Positions 26,001 to 35,954 of a stretch of DNA of 64,000 bases are shown here, piece after piece. The notes beneath the pieces are model-generated. The model saw nothing but the letters and a program-made list of their open reading frames with translations, made no database searches and was not told the DNA's origin. A program made the position numbers and the translations under genes. This stretch comes from Molossus alvarezi. Its lineage: Eukaryota > Chordata > Mammalia > Chiroptera > Molossidae. Position 1 is the stretch's first letter, and each line of letters begins with the position of its first letter. The DNA lies in NCBI GenBank assembly GCA_037176705.1, contig CM073905.1:27560986-27624985 (forward strand). Reading direction: 5' to 3'.

Positions 26001-28601
26001 TCTAACTTGCACAAGTTCACACAATAAGGCAGAACTAGATATAAAATCTCAGCCTCCTGAATCTCCTATACCTGGTGCTGTGCCCGAGTGGACAGCAGGT
26101 GAAAATCAGGGGTTGTTCATGGTTTCAAAAGAACCATTCTAGAGCTAGATGAAGGAGCCCCCAAGTATAAGGAAGGACTGTTCTCTTAGGCACCCTCATC
26201 CCCTTTACCCCTCCCCCTCTCCTGTAAACTATTTAGTGGCTTATATTCTACTAACACTTGGCCTCCCACAGGACTGAACCTGTTCCAAACCCCACTCTTG
26301 CCAACCCTCTCCAAGGCGCTCTGATTTTTAGAAACCATATTGCTCTCATGAAATCTGCTACCTGCAATCTGTGGTTTAAAACCATCTCAGTTGTGATCTG
26401 TAACCCACTCAGATTCATATGGCTGTTCCTTTGACTTTATTTATTTTAAATAAATTGAGGTAAACACATTTCAGGGCTAATTTTGAATTTATTCAAATGT
26501 TGTTTGGGGTTTTTCGATGACAGTTTTTGGAAGTCCAACATAAGGAGCCTATATATTCTGCATTTTTAATCAATGATCTTTCAGATGTAATAATAATAAT
26601 AGTTAAGATGTATTAAATGCTTTGTATCTGTCATGTATGTGGCACACATTATTTTGCTTGAGCTGCACAATAATCCCATGACCCAAGTACTATTGTGATC
26701 CCCATTTTATGGCTTGGGAAACTGAGAATCAGAAAGGTCAAGTCGCTTGCTCAAAGTCACATAACCAGGAATTGGCAGAGTCAGGAGAGAATCAGTACTC
26801 TTAACCAGTGCACAATTTGGCCTCTCTAATAGATATTGTATGTATTTATGTGCATAAAGTATCAGAAAGAATATCCAGGAAACATAAAACTGGGGTTTGG
26901 GAAAAGAGAGACTAACTTTTCATTTTTGTGCTTTAAAATTTTTTTTACCCTATATAGATGATATAGTACATGATCTTATATGTTAATCTAAAATAAATTA
27001 ATTTTTAAATCTAAATAAGTAAAAACCTCTTATTACTTTATCCTTTTTAAATTAATAAATTATCACAAGAGTGTCATGCCTGTATACTAGTAAATTAAAT
27101 CTACAGGAATCTGTGAGTAATTTGCAAGGTTCACATGCTCTCACATTATTTGAAAATTTATCCCAGTAAAACTGCAGTTTCAATATGAATCGTATTGTTA
27201 TTGTGAGTACCAAATTTCATCTTTCAGTTTTTAAATTATTTTTTGTATTTTGAGATAATAGGTTGATTTTCTAACATGATACTTAATCAATGAAAGTGGT
27301 GTGTTTTCCATGAGGGATTTGCACTCAGATATCTCCATTTTTATGTATTTGTACATCAACCTCTGGATATGATAACTGGGCATCCTTTAGCATTTGTGAA
27401 ATAATGCTGTATTACATAAGATATGCTATTTGTGGATCAATTAATAAAAGCTTAAAAGTAAATTTTGACTTAATTAAAATTTGAAATGAAAATTAATTTT
27501 ACACTGATTGAGAAGTAAATGCTGCAATATCCTTCAGTACTCAGAGCCTCAGAGAGCTGTATCAGCCACACTAAAAGTCACTTGGGAGAATTCCTCAGTG
27601 GCTTAGAGAGAGAAAAAAATTTTCAAGAAAAGGAAATACACACATACATATAATATTGTATCCTTCCCAGCAAATGCAAATGGTTTCTACTGCTACCATC
27701 CAAATGGCTAATGCTTCTAAAATTTTAAAACAACAGTCCCCCTTAATGTTCTTTTTAATGCCCCATCTCATACTCTTGGAATTTGCTTAACAAATCACCA
27801 TGGGCTTGTGGTAGGAGAAATCCATAAGCCCCTCAACAAGACTCCTTGTCTTTTCCATTGCTTCGTTGTATTTCCTCAAGATTCTCAGAACAGATTTGGT
27901 ATTGCTTAAAATGCCCATCCTCTAAGCAGTGCATTCCTGATGTTCCCAAGGATAGCTGTTGACAGCCAGTCTCACTCTAGCTGTTACAAAAACCTTCCAT
28001 TCAGAAGAAATCAAGAGGCTTCAGCGAGGGTGTACAGCCCTCTCATTCACACTTGGTAAACAACCGGACTTTGCCCAAACCTCCCCTCTAGGAAGGCATC
28101 TTAGCTTTTTAGAAACCAGTTTGCAACATCCATTATCATCCCTTCCAAAAGACCTTGCAAAAAAAAAAAAAAAAAAAAAAGGAATTGCACAGCATAGGAG
28201 AAGGGCTGGAAATAACCGATGTCACTGCATGGGCTCATAAATTCAGTCCACATTTCAAAACAGCAGCTAATGCTTTCTTAAAACACAGACCTCAAAATCC
28301 CTTTAGAATTGAGAGCAATTAGAGGAGAAAACATAACACCCTGTAGGTCCCCATAAGACTCTTCCTGATCTGAAAAATCGAACTGAGTCAGAGATACAGA
28401 GGCTGGACTCCTGGGGTAGGAAAATGGCTTTTCTCCTCCAGGCCCAATTCTCTCCTCTGAAACAGTTTCCTTTAAATTCAAGAAGCCATGCAGCGATGCC
28501 CCCCTGCAGGTGTTCATTTTTTAAAGGAAAGCCTGCCTGCCTCTCACTCGCCTCTATGGTACTCACGGCAGCTGCCTTAGCTGGAATAAGTCCTCCTCCA
28601 T
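7990..28601 (-). CDS. SVOP: SVOP (synaptic vesicle 2-related protein), partial: coding exons 1-4
   Basis: SVOP is a twelve-helix major facilitator superfamily membrane protein of synaptic vesicles, related to SV2; its substrate is not settled. Four minus-strand coding exons (28567-28601, 13543-13703, 9584-9669, 7990-8088) join in frame to 381 nt, residues 1-127 of about 548. The start [12 protein letters not shown], the acidic cytosolic tail ([19 protein letters not shown], then [17 protein letters not shown]) and the start of the transporter domain ([14 protein letters not shown], then [17 protein letters not shown], first helix) match mammalian SVOP as I remember it. Phases agree at every junction. 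One donor is GC rather than GT. Remaining exons must lie left of base 1. The introns of 1.5, 3.9 and 14.9 kb are rich in bat SINEs. Identity is very secure. Confidence 0.95.
8536..8755 (+). mobile_element. Ves SINE in SVOP intron 3
   Basis: Head 'cccggctggtgtggctcaat', tail 'aaatcaataaaaatg'. Confidence 0.85.
8848..9085 (+). mobile_element. Ves SINE, diverged, SVOP intron 3
   Basis: Head 'gtcggtttggctcagcggtt', end 'cctggggtgaggatttaaaa'. Confidence 0.8.
9584..9669 (-). CDS. SVOP: SVOP coding exon 3, ending at a GC splice donor
   Basis: 86 nt after acceptor CTTCCCAG. It encodes the second and third bases of an Asp codon and then [19 protein letters not shown] and LSVLTGLAW. The frame-preserving boundary is TGG followed by GCAAGT (9583-9578), so the donor is GC. 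The only nearby GT lies 4 nt further on and would break the frame into exon 4. This stretch is the cytosolic lead-in and the first half of membrane helix 1. Confidence 0.92.
9989..10205 (+). mobile_element. Ves SINE with enlarged G-run
   Basis: Head 'ccggtgtggctcagtggttg'; the usual 'ccagtggggggcatgc' is extended by extra Gs near 10097; tail 'aaatcaataaag'. Confidence 0.85.
11041..11290 (+). mobile_element. Ves SINE with clear target duplication
   Basis: Head 'gccctggccagttttgctca', end 'cctcgggtgaggat'. Flanks 'aaagttaatta' occur immediately before (to 11040) and after (to 11301). Confidence 0.9.
11315..11515 (+). mobile_element. Ves SINE with head deletion
   Basis: 'cccagctggcgtggttcag' jumps to 'tgtatggactgagaggtg', so part of the tRNA head is missing; tail 'aaattaataaag'. 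Confidence 0.8.
11717..11930 (+). mobile_element. Ves SINE, SVOP intron 2
   Basis: Head 'cccggccagtgtggctcag', tail 'aaatcaataaaag'; a few bases of the usual 'gcatgcaggaggcgg' block are lost. Confidence 0.85.
12670..13300. repeat. SVOP: CAT/CAC trinucleotide repeat cluster, about 630 bp, SVOP intron 2
   Basis: Mixed (CAT)n and (CAC)n with several longer duplicated blocks, e.g. 'accttcatcacaaccatcc' near 12731 and 12892. On the SVOP strand it reads GATGATGGTG. Confidence 0.97.
13543..13703 (-). CDS. SVOP: SVOP coding exon 2
   Basis: 161 nt between acceptor CTCTAG (13709-13704) and donor GTGAGG (13542-13537). It encodes [16 protein letters not shown] and then the acidic tail ending FANPTD. 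Human SVOP, from memory, reads EGVHVGLEAVELDDG where this copy reads [15 protein letters not shown], so there are a few ordinary substitutions. A long CAT/CAC microsatellite begins about 240 bp downstream of this donor. Confidence 0.96.
14640..14890 (-). mobile_element. Ves SINE, antisense to window, young-looking
   Basis: Complemented tail 'tatcctcgcccgaggac' at left, head 'gagccaaaccggccagggc' at right, flanked by 'actgcaacc' on both sides. Confidence 0.9.
14935..15186 (+). mobile_element. Ves SINE with internal 23-bp tandem duplication
   Basis: 'cctggttggggtcctgtggg' appears twice at 15040-15088, in place of the usual 'cagccactcgatgtg'. Flanks 'atgtaaaac' occur on both sides. Confidence 0.88.
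15640..16130 (+). mobile_element. Old L1 (L1M-type) 3' end
   Basis: Contains the recognisable L1 3' string 'aagtgtccatcagtggatga', then 'ggaaattctgacacat' and 'acatggatgaactctg', ending 'ttttaccacaa'. Diverged and noncoding; lies in SVOP intron 1. Confidence 0.75.
16262..16378 (+). mobile_element. MER5-type hAT fragment
   Basis: 'gaaatgcaggccctgaccc', 'tctgcattttaaccaggc' and 'cccaggcaacgtgtgca' match the right half of MER5-like elements. SVOP intron 1. Confidence 0.5.
19518..19765 (-). mobile_element. Ves SINE, SVOP intron 1
   Basis: Complemented tail 'aatcctcacctgaggac', head 'gccaaaccaatcagggcc'; flanks share 'ctatcttt'. Confidence 0.87.
19786..19961 (-). mobile_element. Ves-related SINE, older subtype
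   Basis: Complement reads 'tgggtagctcagttggttag' at the head and 'ataagtggaataacaaatc' in the body, unlike the common subtypes; same subtype as 63672-63857. Confidence 0.75.
20272..21303 (+). mobile_element. L1 LINE, 5'-truncated, ORF2 C-terminus and 3' UTR
   Basis: Reading frames give typical L1 ORF2 C-terminal blocks: [65 protein letters not shown] and [16 protein letters not shown] stop falls after SLIIREM, so it is inactive. The 3' UTR has a G-rich run near 21210-21250 and an A-rich end with AATAAA. Its 3' UTR resembles that of the HAL1-like copy at 29241. The left end is a truncation inside ORF2. Confidence 0.9.
21819..21848 (+). repeat. G-run
   Basis: Fifteen G, C, six G, then TGGTGG. 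Potential G-quadruplex sequence. Confidence 0.9.
22121..22345 (+). mobile_element. MER20-type hAT-Charlie element
   Basis: Diagnostic strings 'tggcaatgtctggagac', 'gccagggatgctgctaaac' and 'aataattatctgg', ending 'caaggttgaga'. Family name from memory. Confidence 0.65.
22750..22958 (+). mobile_element. SPIN-like non-autonomous hAT transposon
   Basis: 209 bp with inverted ends cagTGGTTCTCAACCT and AGGTTGAGAACC. Internal signature 'gtcacggccctttaatac', 'agttcctcatgtcggggtg' and 'cctgtgaaagggtcatttga' is that of SPIN elements, known from bats, bushbaby, tenrec, opossum and others. The last four bases of the right end are missing. Flanks ttagactg and ttagagag agree at 6 of 8 positions, as expected of an hAT 8-bp target duplication. 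Confidence 0.78.
23440..24140 (-). mobile_element. Old L1 (L1M-type) 3' end, antisense
   Basis: Plus-strand text is the complement of an L1 3' region: 'gtggtaaaatgcacataa', 'tttagcagaatgtcc'-like blocks near 23735-23755, then 'gggattgctggattgtgtg' and 'tccacatcctggtcaacact'. About 700 bp. Confidence 0.75.
25545..25830 (+). mobile_element. hAT-type non-autonomous element
   Basis: Left 'agtgctgtacaataaaac' and right 'actgtattggacaatgcag' are inverted partners; inside, 'cccacatgtggctgttgag' is partly echoed by 'tagccacatgtcgctggtgg'. Family uncertain. Confidence 0.5.
28157..28180 (+). repeat. Poly(A) tract
   Basis: Uninterrupted A run with no recognisable SINE body before it. Confidence 0.8.
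28567..28601 (-). CDS. SVOP: SVOP coding exon 1
   Basis: The start codon is at 28601-28599. Eleven full codons ([11 protein letters not shown]) plus CC precede the donor GTGAGT at 28566-28561. CC joins the first G of exon 2 to make the proline codon. The upstream sequence on this strand is GC-rich, as expected of a 5' UTR; the transcription start is not visible. Confidence 0.95.
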
Positions 28602-28870
28602 GTCCGCGCTGCGCCTGGACGAGCCCTTTTCATGGCCCTTACATGGTAGTGGTGGATGACGAGCGATAAGGGTTTCAGCACCAGGGTGCTGGACAGCTCC
28701 AGCGCCGCTTCCTCCCTCTGGCGGCAGCTGTTCGGGGGAGGAAGCCGCCAGGGACCAGCCCACGAGACAAAGCCGCCGCCGCCAGGAGACCGCGGCGAGA
28801 GTGGGCGGAGAGGAGGAGGCGGAGGGTAGAGCAAGCTGTGCGGGGAGAGGGGGCGGGGAGAGCCCTTCTG
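28590..28870 (-). promoter_or_regulatory. SVOP: CpG-rich block at the SVOP 5' end
   Basis: The 270 bp upstream of the SVOP start codon are GC-rich and dense in CpG (many CGC, GCCG and GGCG steps, e.g. 28735-28860), unlike the A/T-rich flanks. That is the composition of a CpG-island promoter. No TATA box is evident. The extent is judged by eye. Confidence 0.65.
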
Positions 28871-29240
28871 GTTAGAAGAATTTAGTCTGTGTGGCTAGTG
28901 ATGTTCCAGGGGGTGCCCATTGGGCACACCAGCCTGTGAAATGGCTGTCGAGGTACCAATGAGCACTCTGGTTGACGACGCCTCTCTAAATGTTTATCTG
29001 TAGAGACTCGTTAATGTTTTTATGGGGATAATATTCTTGAAACTCAGGCTGCCGTAACAAATGTAGAATACGAAAAAAAATTTTTTTGTTAATATATTCA
29101 TACATTAAAGTACTGTTTACTGAGCACCTGCTATGTGCCAGGCAATGGAACGGGCACAGGGCAAATGACAGAGAACAAATTAGACATGTCACTGTCATCA
29201 CCGAGCTGAAGGTCTAGTGAAACAAATCAAGAAAAATGTA

Positions 29241-31653
29241 GACTTCCAGTCAAGATGGCGGGTAGGTAAACGCGGTATCCCGTCCTCCCACAACCACATC
29301 AAAGTTACAACTAAACTACAGAACAACCATCATTCAAAACCGCCTGAAGTCAAGCTGAATGGAAGTCCTACAACTACGGAATTAAAGAAGCAGCCACATC
29401 AAGATGGGTAGGAGGGGTGGAGGCTAACAGGCTGGTCCCACATCCACGTGGGGCGGATAAAAGTCAGGAGGACACCTGGCTGGGAAGGTCCTCCCTGAGG
29501 ACTGAGGGGGTCCCCGTCCCACACAGGCCCCCAGCTCAGGGTTCCATTGCCAGGAAAAGAATCCCCATCACTTCTGGCTGTAAAACCAGCAGGAACTGAG
29601 GCTGAGGGAGGCTGAGGCTGTGAAAGCCCCCAGGCAGCTTCTCTTAAAGGCTCACACACGGACTTACTCAGACTCGCTCCCTCTAGGCTCCAGCGTGGGT
29701 TAGGCAGCTTGAAAGGCATCAGAGACATACAGGGAAAAACTGAGCTGTTTGGCATTGGAGCGAGGGCTGGAGAGGCAGCTTTCTCCTGGACAGAGATGCT
29801 GTCAGAGGCCTTTGTTCCTTTGGTGAGCTCTTCCCTGGGGTGGCAGGTGACCACCATATCAGGGACTCCAGCAACCTGGCTCACACTATTTGCCCTGCCC
29901 TGGGGGTTCCCTGAGGCCCCGCCCCACCCAACTTTCAGGCCCACCCAAGCTGTTGTCAGTTACTTTACCATAGGATTGGCCTGTCTTGGATCCTGTTTCA
30001 GGTTTTCCTAAATTCTTTCAAACAAGCAGCATCTGGTCTCAGCTAGCCCCATACCTCTCGTTAAGTAATACAAAACAAAAAAAAAAACCAGGGAGACAGC
30101 CAAAATGAGAAGACAAAGAAACAGGTCCCAAATGAAAGAACAGAACAAAACTCCAGGAAAATAAGCGAAATGGAGATAAACAATCTAACAGATGCAGAGT
30201 TCAAAACACTGCTTATAAGGATGCTCAATGAACTTCGTGAGAACTTAAGTGAACACAATGAGGGCCTCAAGAGCATAAAAAAGGACCAGTCAGAAATGAA
30301 GGATGCACATTAAGAAACGAAGGAGGCACTAACTGAAATAAAGAATAATTTACACAGATTCAATAGTAGAGTAGGTAAAGCCAAGAAGCAAACCATCAAT
30401 TTGGAACATAAGGAAGCAAAAAACACCCAATCAGAACAGCAAAGAGAAAAAAATAATCCAGCCCTGGCCAGTTTGGCTCGGCGGTTAGAGTTTCAGCCCA
30501 TGGACCAGAGTCCCGGGTTCAGTTCCCACTAAGGGCACGTACCTCGATTGTAGTTTGTCCCCGGACCCGGATGGGGTTGTGTGGGGTTGTGTCTCTCTCA
30601 CATCGCTGTTTCTCTCTCTCTCTCTCTTCCTCCCTCTCTCCCCCTCCCACTCTATCTGAAGATAAATGCAAAAGTGTCTTCTGGTGATGATAAAAAAAAA
30701 GAATCCAAAAAAATGAGGATAGTGTAAGGAGCCTCTGGGACAACTTCAAGCGTACCAACATTAGCATCTTGGGGGTGCCAGAAGGAGAAGAGAGAGAACA
30801 AGAAATCGAAAACCTATTTGAAACAATAATGGCAGAAAACTTCCCTAACTTGGTGAAGGAAAGAGACATACAAGTCCAGGAAACACAGAGAGTCCCAAAC
30901 AAGATGAACCCCAAGAGGCCCACACCAAGACACATCATCATTAAAATGCAAAAGGTTCAAGAAAAAGAGAGAATCTTAAAGGCAGCAAGAGAAAAGCAAT
31001 TAGTTCCCTACAAGGGAGTTCCCATAAGACTGTCAGCTGATTTCTCAAAAGAAACTTTGCAGGCCAGAAGGGAGTGGCAAGAAATATTCAGAGTGATGAA
31101 AAGCAAGAACCTACAACCAAGATTACTCTATCCTGCAAAGCTGTCATTTAGAATTGATGGCCATATCAAGAGTTTCCCAGACAAGAAAAAGTTAAAGGAG
31201 TTCATCACCACCAAACCGGTGTTATATGAAATGTTGAAGGGTCTTCTTGAAGAAAAAGATAAAAAATATGAACAAACAAAATGGCAATGAATACATACCT
31301 ATGACAATTGAATCTAAAAACAAAATGAACATGCAGAACAAAAACATTCTCATAGATACAGAGAACATTTTGTTGGTTGCCAGATGGGAGGGGGGTGGGG
31401 GAATGGGTGAAAAAGGTGAAGAGATTAAGAAGTACAAATTGGTTATTAGACTGACAAACCTAAAAGGGAAGGGGAAGTGGGGGGGTGGGAAGAAATAAAT
31501 CAAAGAACTTATATGCATATATGCATAACCAATGGACAGACAACAGTGTGGGGAAAGGCAGGAGGGGGCTGGGAGTGGGGAGGAGGGGATCAATAGAGGA
31601 AAAATGAGGAACATCTGTAATACATTCAACAATAAAGATAAGTTAAAAAAGAA
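29241..31653 (+). mobile_element. HAL1-like (half-L1) retroelement: 5' UTR, ORF1, 3' UTR, no ORF2
   Basis: It starts 'gacttccagtcaagatggcg' like an L1 5' UTR. ORF1 begins at 30105 (MRRQRNRSQMKEQ) and ends at TGA 31288-31290. Its second half is open (30769-31290) and reads as the L1 ORF1 RNA-binding and C-terminal domain (HIIIKMQKVQEKERILKAA, then LSADFSKETLQARREWQEIF). The first half is broken by a frameshift near 30157, a stop near 30310 and a Ves SINE at 30461-30700. Directly after ORF1 comes a remnant of the ORF2 start, then a G-rich L1-type 3' UTR and an A-rich tail. Flanks 'aagaaaaatgta' (29229-29240) and 'aagaaaaaatgta' (31654-31666) form a target duplication with one indel. Confidence 0.85.
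30461..30700 (+). mobile_element. Ves SINE inserted in HAL1 ORF1
   Basis: Head 'gccctggccagtttggctc'; end 'cttctggtgatgataaaaa'; flanked by 'aataatcca' and 'aagaatcca'. Confidence 0.88.
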
Positions 31654-32043
31654 AAGAAAAAATGTAAGGTAATTATAAGAAGGCCAAATATCACTCATCA
31701 TTCATCCACCGAGCATTATTAAGTGATTTCTACAGCCTTGATGCTGAGGAATCAAAGATTAGTTAAACCAAATCCCTGCCTTCAAAATTTTCCCCTAGTT
31801 CAGTGGGGAGTGATTGCTAATGCACATGAGATTTCTTTTACAGAATTTCCAAAATCAGTTGCATATATTAATTTTACTAAAAACAACAACAACATTCAAT
31901 TGTACACTTCAAAAGGATGAATTATATGATGTGTGAATTAAATCTCAATAAAGCTGTTCTTTTTATTTAAAAAATACTTTTATTTAAAAAATACTTTTAG
32001 AATTGGTTTCCAATTTTTCCAACATTTAAATAGAGAGATTTTA

Positions 32044-32272
32044 GCCCTGGCTGGTTTGGCTCAGTGGTTAGAGCGTCGGCCTGCGGTCTAGAGAGACCCG
32101 GTTTTGGTTCCTGCTGAGGGCACGTACCTCGGTTGCAGTTTGTCCCCGGCCCTGGTCGGTTGTGCGAGTGGCAGCCACTCGATGTGTTCCTTTCACATTG
32201 ATGTTTCTCTCTCTCTCTCTGTTCCTCTCTCCCTCCCACTCTACCTGAACAAAAAAATAAAAAAATAAAAAA
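32044..32272 (+). mobile_element. Ves SINE with 16-bp target duplication
   Basis: Flanks 'aaatagagagatttta' are identical. It ends in an 'aaataaaaaaataaa' tail without the 'cctcgggtgagg' motif. Confidence 0.9.
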
Positions 32273-32611
32273 TAGAGAGATTTTATGTAATAGAATTATT
32301 AGCTTATTGGGAAAAGGGGAGGCAGCATTTCTCCACTGTGTCTTCCTTTCTCTCTGGCCACTAGCAACTGGGGCCTCAAAACAGTCCACGCAACAGCCAG
32401 GCCATAGCAAGCTTTGCACATCTATATTTCCTGCCTGCTCTCTGGAGACTTTTGAGGTGCACCCCCTGAAAACAGGAGGAACAGTACTTAGTACATAATA
32501 GGCATTGAAAAAAACTTAGAGAATTAAATTAATATGTAACATTTTAATTAATTGATAAAATGTAATGTTTTCTCTTCTTTCTTGGAAATGCGGTTATATT
32601 TTTCTAAAGCA

Positions 32612-32788
32612 GTGGTTTTTCACCTTTGAGTGTGGGTCAGCATCCCCCAGAGGGCTTGTTAACACACAAATAGCTGGGCCCTACTCCCTGAGTTCTCATT
32701 CAGCAGGTCTGGAGTGAGGCCTGCATTTGCAGTTATAACAGGGTCCCAGGTGATAATGATGCTGCTGAGAATTGAGAATCCCTGTTCT
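32612..32788 (+). mobile_element. MER5A-like hAT element
   Basis: Starts 'gcagtggtttttcaccttt', includes 'gggccctactccctgag' and 'ggtcccaggtgataatgat', ends 'gagaatccctg'. Confidence 0.6.
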
Positions 32789-33045
32789 AAAGTTACATCT
32801 GGATGATATTATCAGCCAAGAAAAATATGGCTCATATTTTTATACCTCTGATCTTTGAGACATCCTTGGGCAGATAGGAATATTATAAAGGCAGTTGCCT
32901 CCAGCTAACCACATTATCCATCTGTCTGGGAAATGGGGCATGCCAAAAGCCAGATGGGTTTTATTTCACATCGGTGTAATGCACCATGATTTCCCCCCTT
33001 AGATGATTTTTTTTTAAGTGACTATTTTAAAACAGAGGCTGGCAC

Positions 33046-33262
33046 CCTGGCCCGGTGGCTCACTTAGTTGGAGCATCATCCCGTATACCAAAAAGGTTGT
33101 GGGTTCAATTCACAGTCAGCGCACATACCTAGGTTGCAGGTTCAATCCCCAGTCGAAGCATGTACAGGAGGCAATCGGTCGATGTTTTCCTCACATTAAT
33201 GTTTCTCTCTCTTCCTCTCTCACATCAATAAAAAAAATTTCACTGGGTGAGGGTTTTTAAAA
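33046..33262 (+). mobile_element. Ves-related SINE, older subtype
   Basis: 'ggtggctcacttagttggag' head with 'ccaaaaaggttgtgggttc'; end 'cactgggtgagggttttta'. Confidence 0.75.
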
Positions 33263-33383
33263 AATTAAAATAGAGGCTGGAATAGAGACTGACAAGCTGC
33301 CCCATAGCCTGAAATACTGAATATAAAAAGCATGTGCTTGCTATGTACACGCGGTTCTCCAATCCAATGAGCTTGTTTGATTG

Positions 33384-33876
33384 TTTTTTAATCCTCACCT
33401 GAGGATACTTTTTTTTTTATCCTCACCCGAGGATATTTTTCCATTTTTTGTACAGATAGAGTGGGAGGGAGAGAGAGGAAGGGAGAGAGAGAGAGAAACA
33501 TCGATGTGAAGGGACACATCGAGTGGCTGCCACCCGCACGACCAACCAGGGCCGGGGACAAACTGCAACCGAGATACGTGCCCTTAGCGGGAACCGAACC
33601 TGGGTCTCTCCGGACCGCAGGCCGACGCTCTAACCGCTGAGTCAAACTGGCCAGGGCCCTGAGGATACTTTTTTACATTAATCTTCAGACAGAGCTGGAG
33701 GGAGAGAGAGAGAAACATCGACGTGAGAGAGATACATCGACTGGCTGTCACCCGCACAACCCCAACTGGGGCCAGGGACAAACCGCAACCAAGGCACATG
33801 CCCTTGGTTGGAATCAAACCTGGGACAGTTTGGTCCGCAGGTGATGTTCCTACTGCTGAGCCATACCAGCCAGGGC
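33384..33876 (-). mobile_element. Ves SINE (outer) interrupted by another Ves SINE
   Basis: Complemented tail 'aatcctcacctgaggatac' at 33390; the body resumes at 33658 and ends in head 'gagccataccagccagggc'. Confidence 0.85.
33416..33657 (-). mobile_element. Ves SINE (inner), nested
   Basis: Inserted into the tail of the outer copy, duplicating 'cctgaggatactttttt' (33398 and 33658). Much better preserved than the outer copy. Confidence 0.88.
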
Positions 33877-34213
33877 TCCACTGAGTTTTAAAACCTATTT
33901 TTATCATGACATTATTCTACTAGTTATAAAAATGGTGCCTAATTTTAAAAAGTAAGCCCATGGGTTTAAATTCATAAAGAGACTTGTCCCTCTTCTTTTG
34001 AGATCTGACATTGGATAAAAGACCAAAAGGGAAAACTAAAACTTTGGTGATAGATCTCTGCTCTGCTAGCCATGCTGGTGGGATGGCACTGCCACCTGGA
34101 GTCACTCCCAGGTCCCTGGCATTGTGCTGGGAGGTGTAAGTACCTCCTGACTTTACCATAGGAACCAGCAGAAAGGGGAGGCTTGGCTAGGAGGTTAAGA
34201 CCTTGTTTAAAAA

Positions 34214-34420
34214 AATGTCAAGGCATCCTGCTAGGTGGGTCATTTGGTTGGAGTGTCCACCCGTGCACCAAAAAGATTTTGGGTTCTATCCCCAGTCAGG
34301 GCGCATAGAGGAGGCAACCAATCAATGTTTTCTTGCATCGATGTTTTGACATTTCTTTCTCTCTCTCTAAAATCAATAAAAACATATCCTCAAGTGGGGG
34401 TTAAAAATAAATAAATTTTT
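34214..34420 (+). mobile_element. Ves-related SINE, older subtype, worn head
   Basis: 'caccaaaaagattttgggttc', 'tcaatgttttcttgcatcg', tail 'aaatcaataaaaac' then 'cctcaagtgggggtt'. Confidence 0.72.
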
Positions 34421-35399
34421 AAAATGTCAAGGCATACAACTTCAAAGAGTACTTTGGTAACATGTCCCATTCTGCCGTGAAATACAAGATGTTTAATCTA
34501 TGACCAGAGAGGGCAGAGAAAATCTGTGCAGCTGGCTTGAGAGGCCAACTCTGAAACTCTCCTGAGGAAACTGTGATTCCTCAGACAATGTTTCCGGAGG
34601 GATGTAAAATCAGCAAGGGGTTGAGGTGAATCAGTAGCCAGTAAACCTATTGAGATATAGTGAAGAGGTTATGAAGCAGAAGTAGTTCAAGATGTCTTGA
34701 GTAGTTACTGAAGAAATGCTGATCTTCTCTCCACAATATTGTTTTTATTTTCATTCAAAGTATTTAAAATTTATCTTGTTGACCCATTATTTTTTTATCA
34801 ACCCATTGATTATTTAAGAATGTGTTGTGTAATTTCAACATTTTTGTGAACTTCCCAAATTTCCTTCTGTTATTGAGCTCTAATTTTATTCTATGTGGTC
34901 AGAGAACATACTTGGTATTTTGACTTTTAAATTTCTTGAGACTTGTTTTACAGCCTAACATATGTTTTATCTTGGAGAACATTCCTTGTCCACTTGAGAA
35001 GAAAATTAGATCTAGTTAGTTTATCATGTTCAAGGCTTCTCTTTCTTTGCTGATCTGTCTGGTTGTTTTATTCCTTATTGAAAGTGGGATATTGAAGTCT
35101 CCAAATATTATTCTTGAATTGTCTATTTCTGTCCTATTTTTCTTCATGTATTTTGGGGCTCTGTTGTGAATGTATGTCTGCTAGCAATTGTTATATCTTC
35201 TTAGTGGATTGACCCTTTTAACATTATAAAATCTCCTTATTTGTCGCTAGTAACAATTTTTGTCTTACAGTCTCTTTTGTCTGTTGATAGTATAGTTACA
35301 CCTGCTGTTTTTGATTACTGTTTGCACAGCAAAACTTCCCCCACCTTTTTACTTTTCACCTATTTGTGTCTTTGAATGTAAAAAAAAAGGCTTTTATAG

Positions 35400-35592
35400 C
35401 CTGGCTGGTGTGGCTCAGTGGTTGAGCGTTATCCCATGCACCAAGGGGGTCTCCAGTTCAATTCCGGTCAGGGCACATGCCCCCAGTTGAGGGCTCCATA
35501 CGATAGATGTTTCTTTCTATCTCTGTCTCTCTCTCTCCCTCTCACTTCCTTTCTAAAAGTCAATAAAAACATATTTTAAAATAAAATAAAAT
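35400..35592 (+). mobile_element. Ves SINE in L1 remnant
   Basis: Head 'cctggctggtgtggctcag'; flanks 'aaggcttttatag' and 'aaggcttttgtag'. Confidence 0.87.
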
Positions 35593-35954
35593 AAGGCTTT
35601 TGTAGACATATAGTCAGATTTGCCATTCTGCAAATCTCTGGCTTTTAATTGGAAAGTTTAATTCATTTCAATTTAATGTAATCACAGATTATGTAGAATT
35701 TACGTTGCTATTGTACTATTTATTTTCAGTCTTATGTCTATATTGTTCCTCAATTCTTCCACTCTTGCCTTTTGTATTTAATATGTATTTTCTAGTGTAC
35801 CACTTTAATTCCCTTGTCATTTCTTTTACTATATATTTTTTAGTTATTTTCTTTGTGGTTACATTGGAGATGACCATTAATATCTCAATTTGGAACTTAT
35901 CTAGTTTGGATTAATACCAACTTAGTTTCAATAGTATACAAAAACTTTGCTTTT

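Larger units (their letters stand above)
13704..28566. other. SVOP intron 1: repeats and unassigned DNA
   Basis: Besides listed elements: MIR-like cores near 15285-15440, 19970-20085, 21555-21760, 24890-25100 and 26585-26815; L2-like text at 25205-25500; old unclassified repeats at 17730-18180 and 24160-24720. The A/T-rich 26400-27600 stretch has no repeat I can name and could hide conserved noncoding sequence. Confidence 0.5.

Noticed and set aside
29399..29944. 181-codon minus-strand frame
   Set aside because: It lies within the HAL1-like 5' UTR on the opposite strand; no family resemblance.
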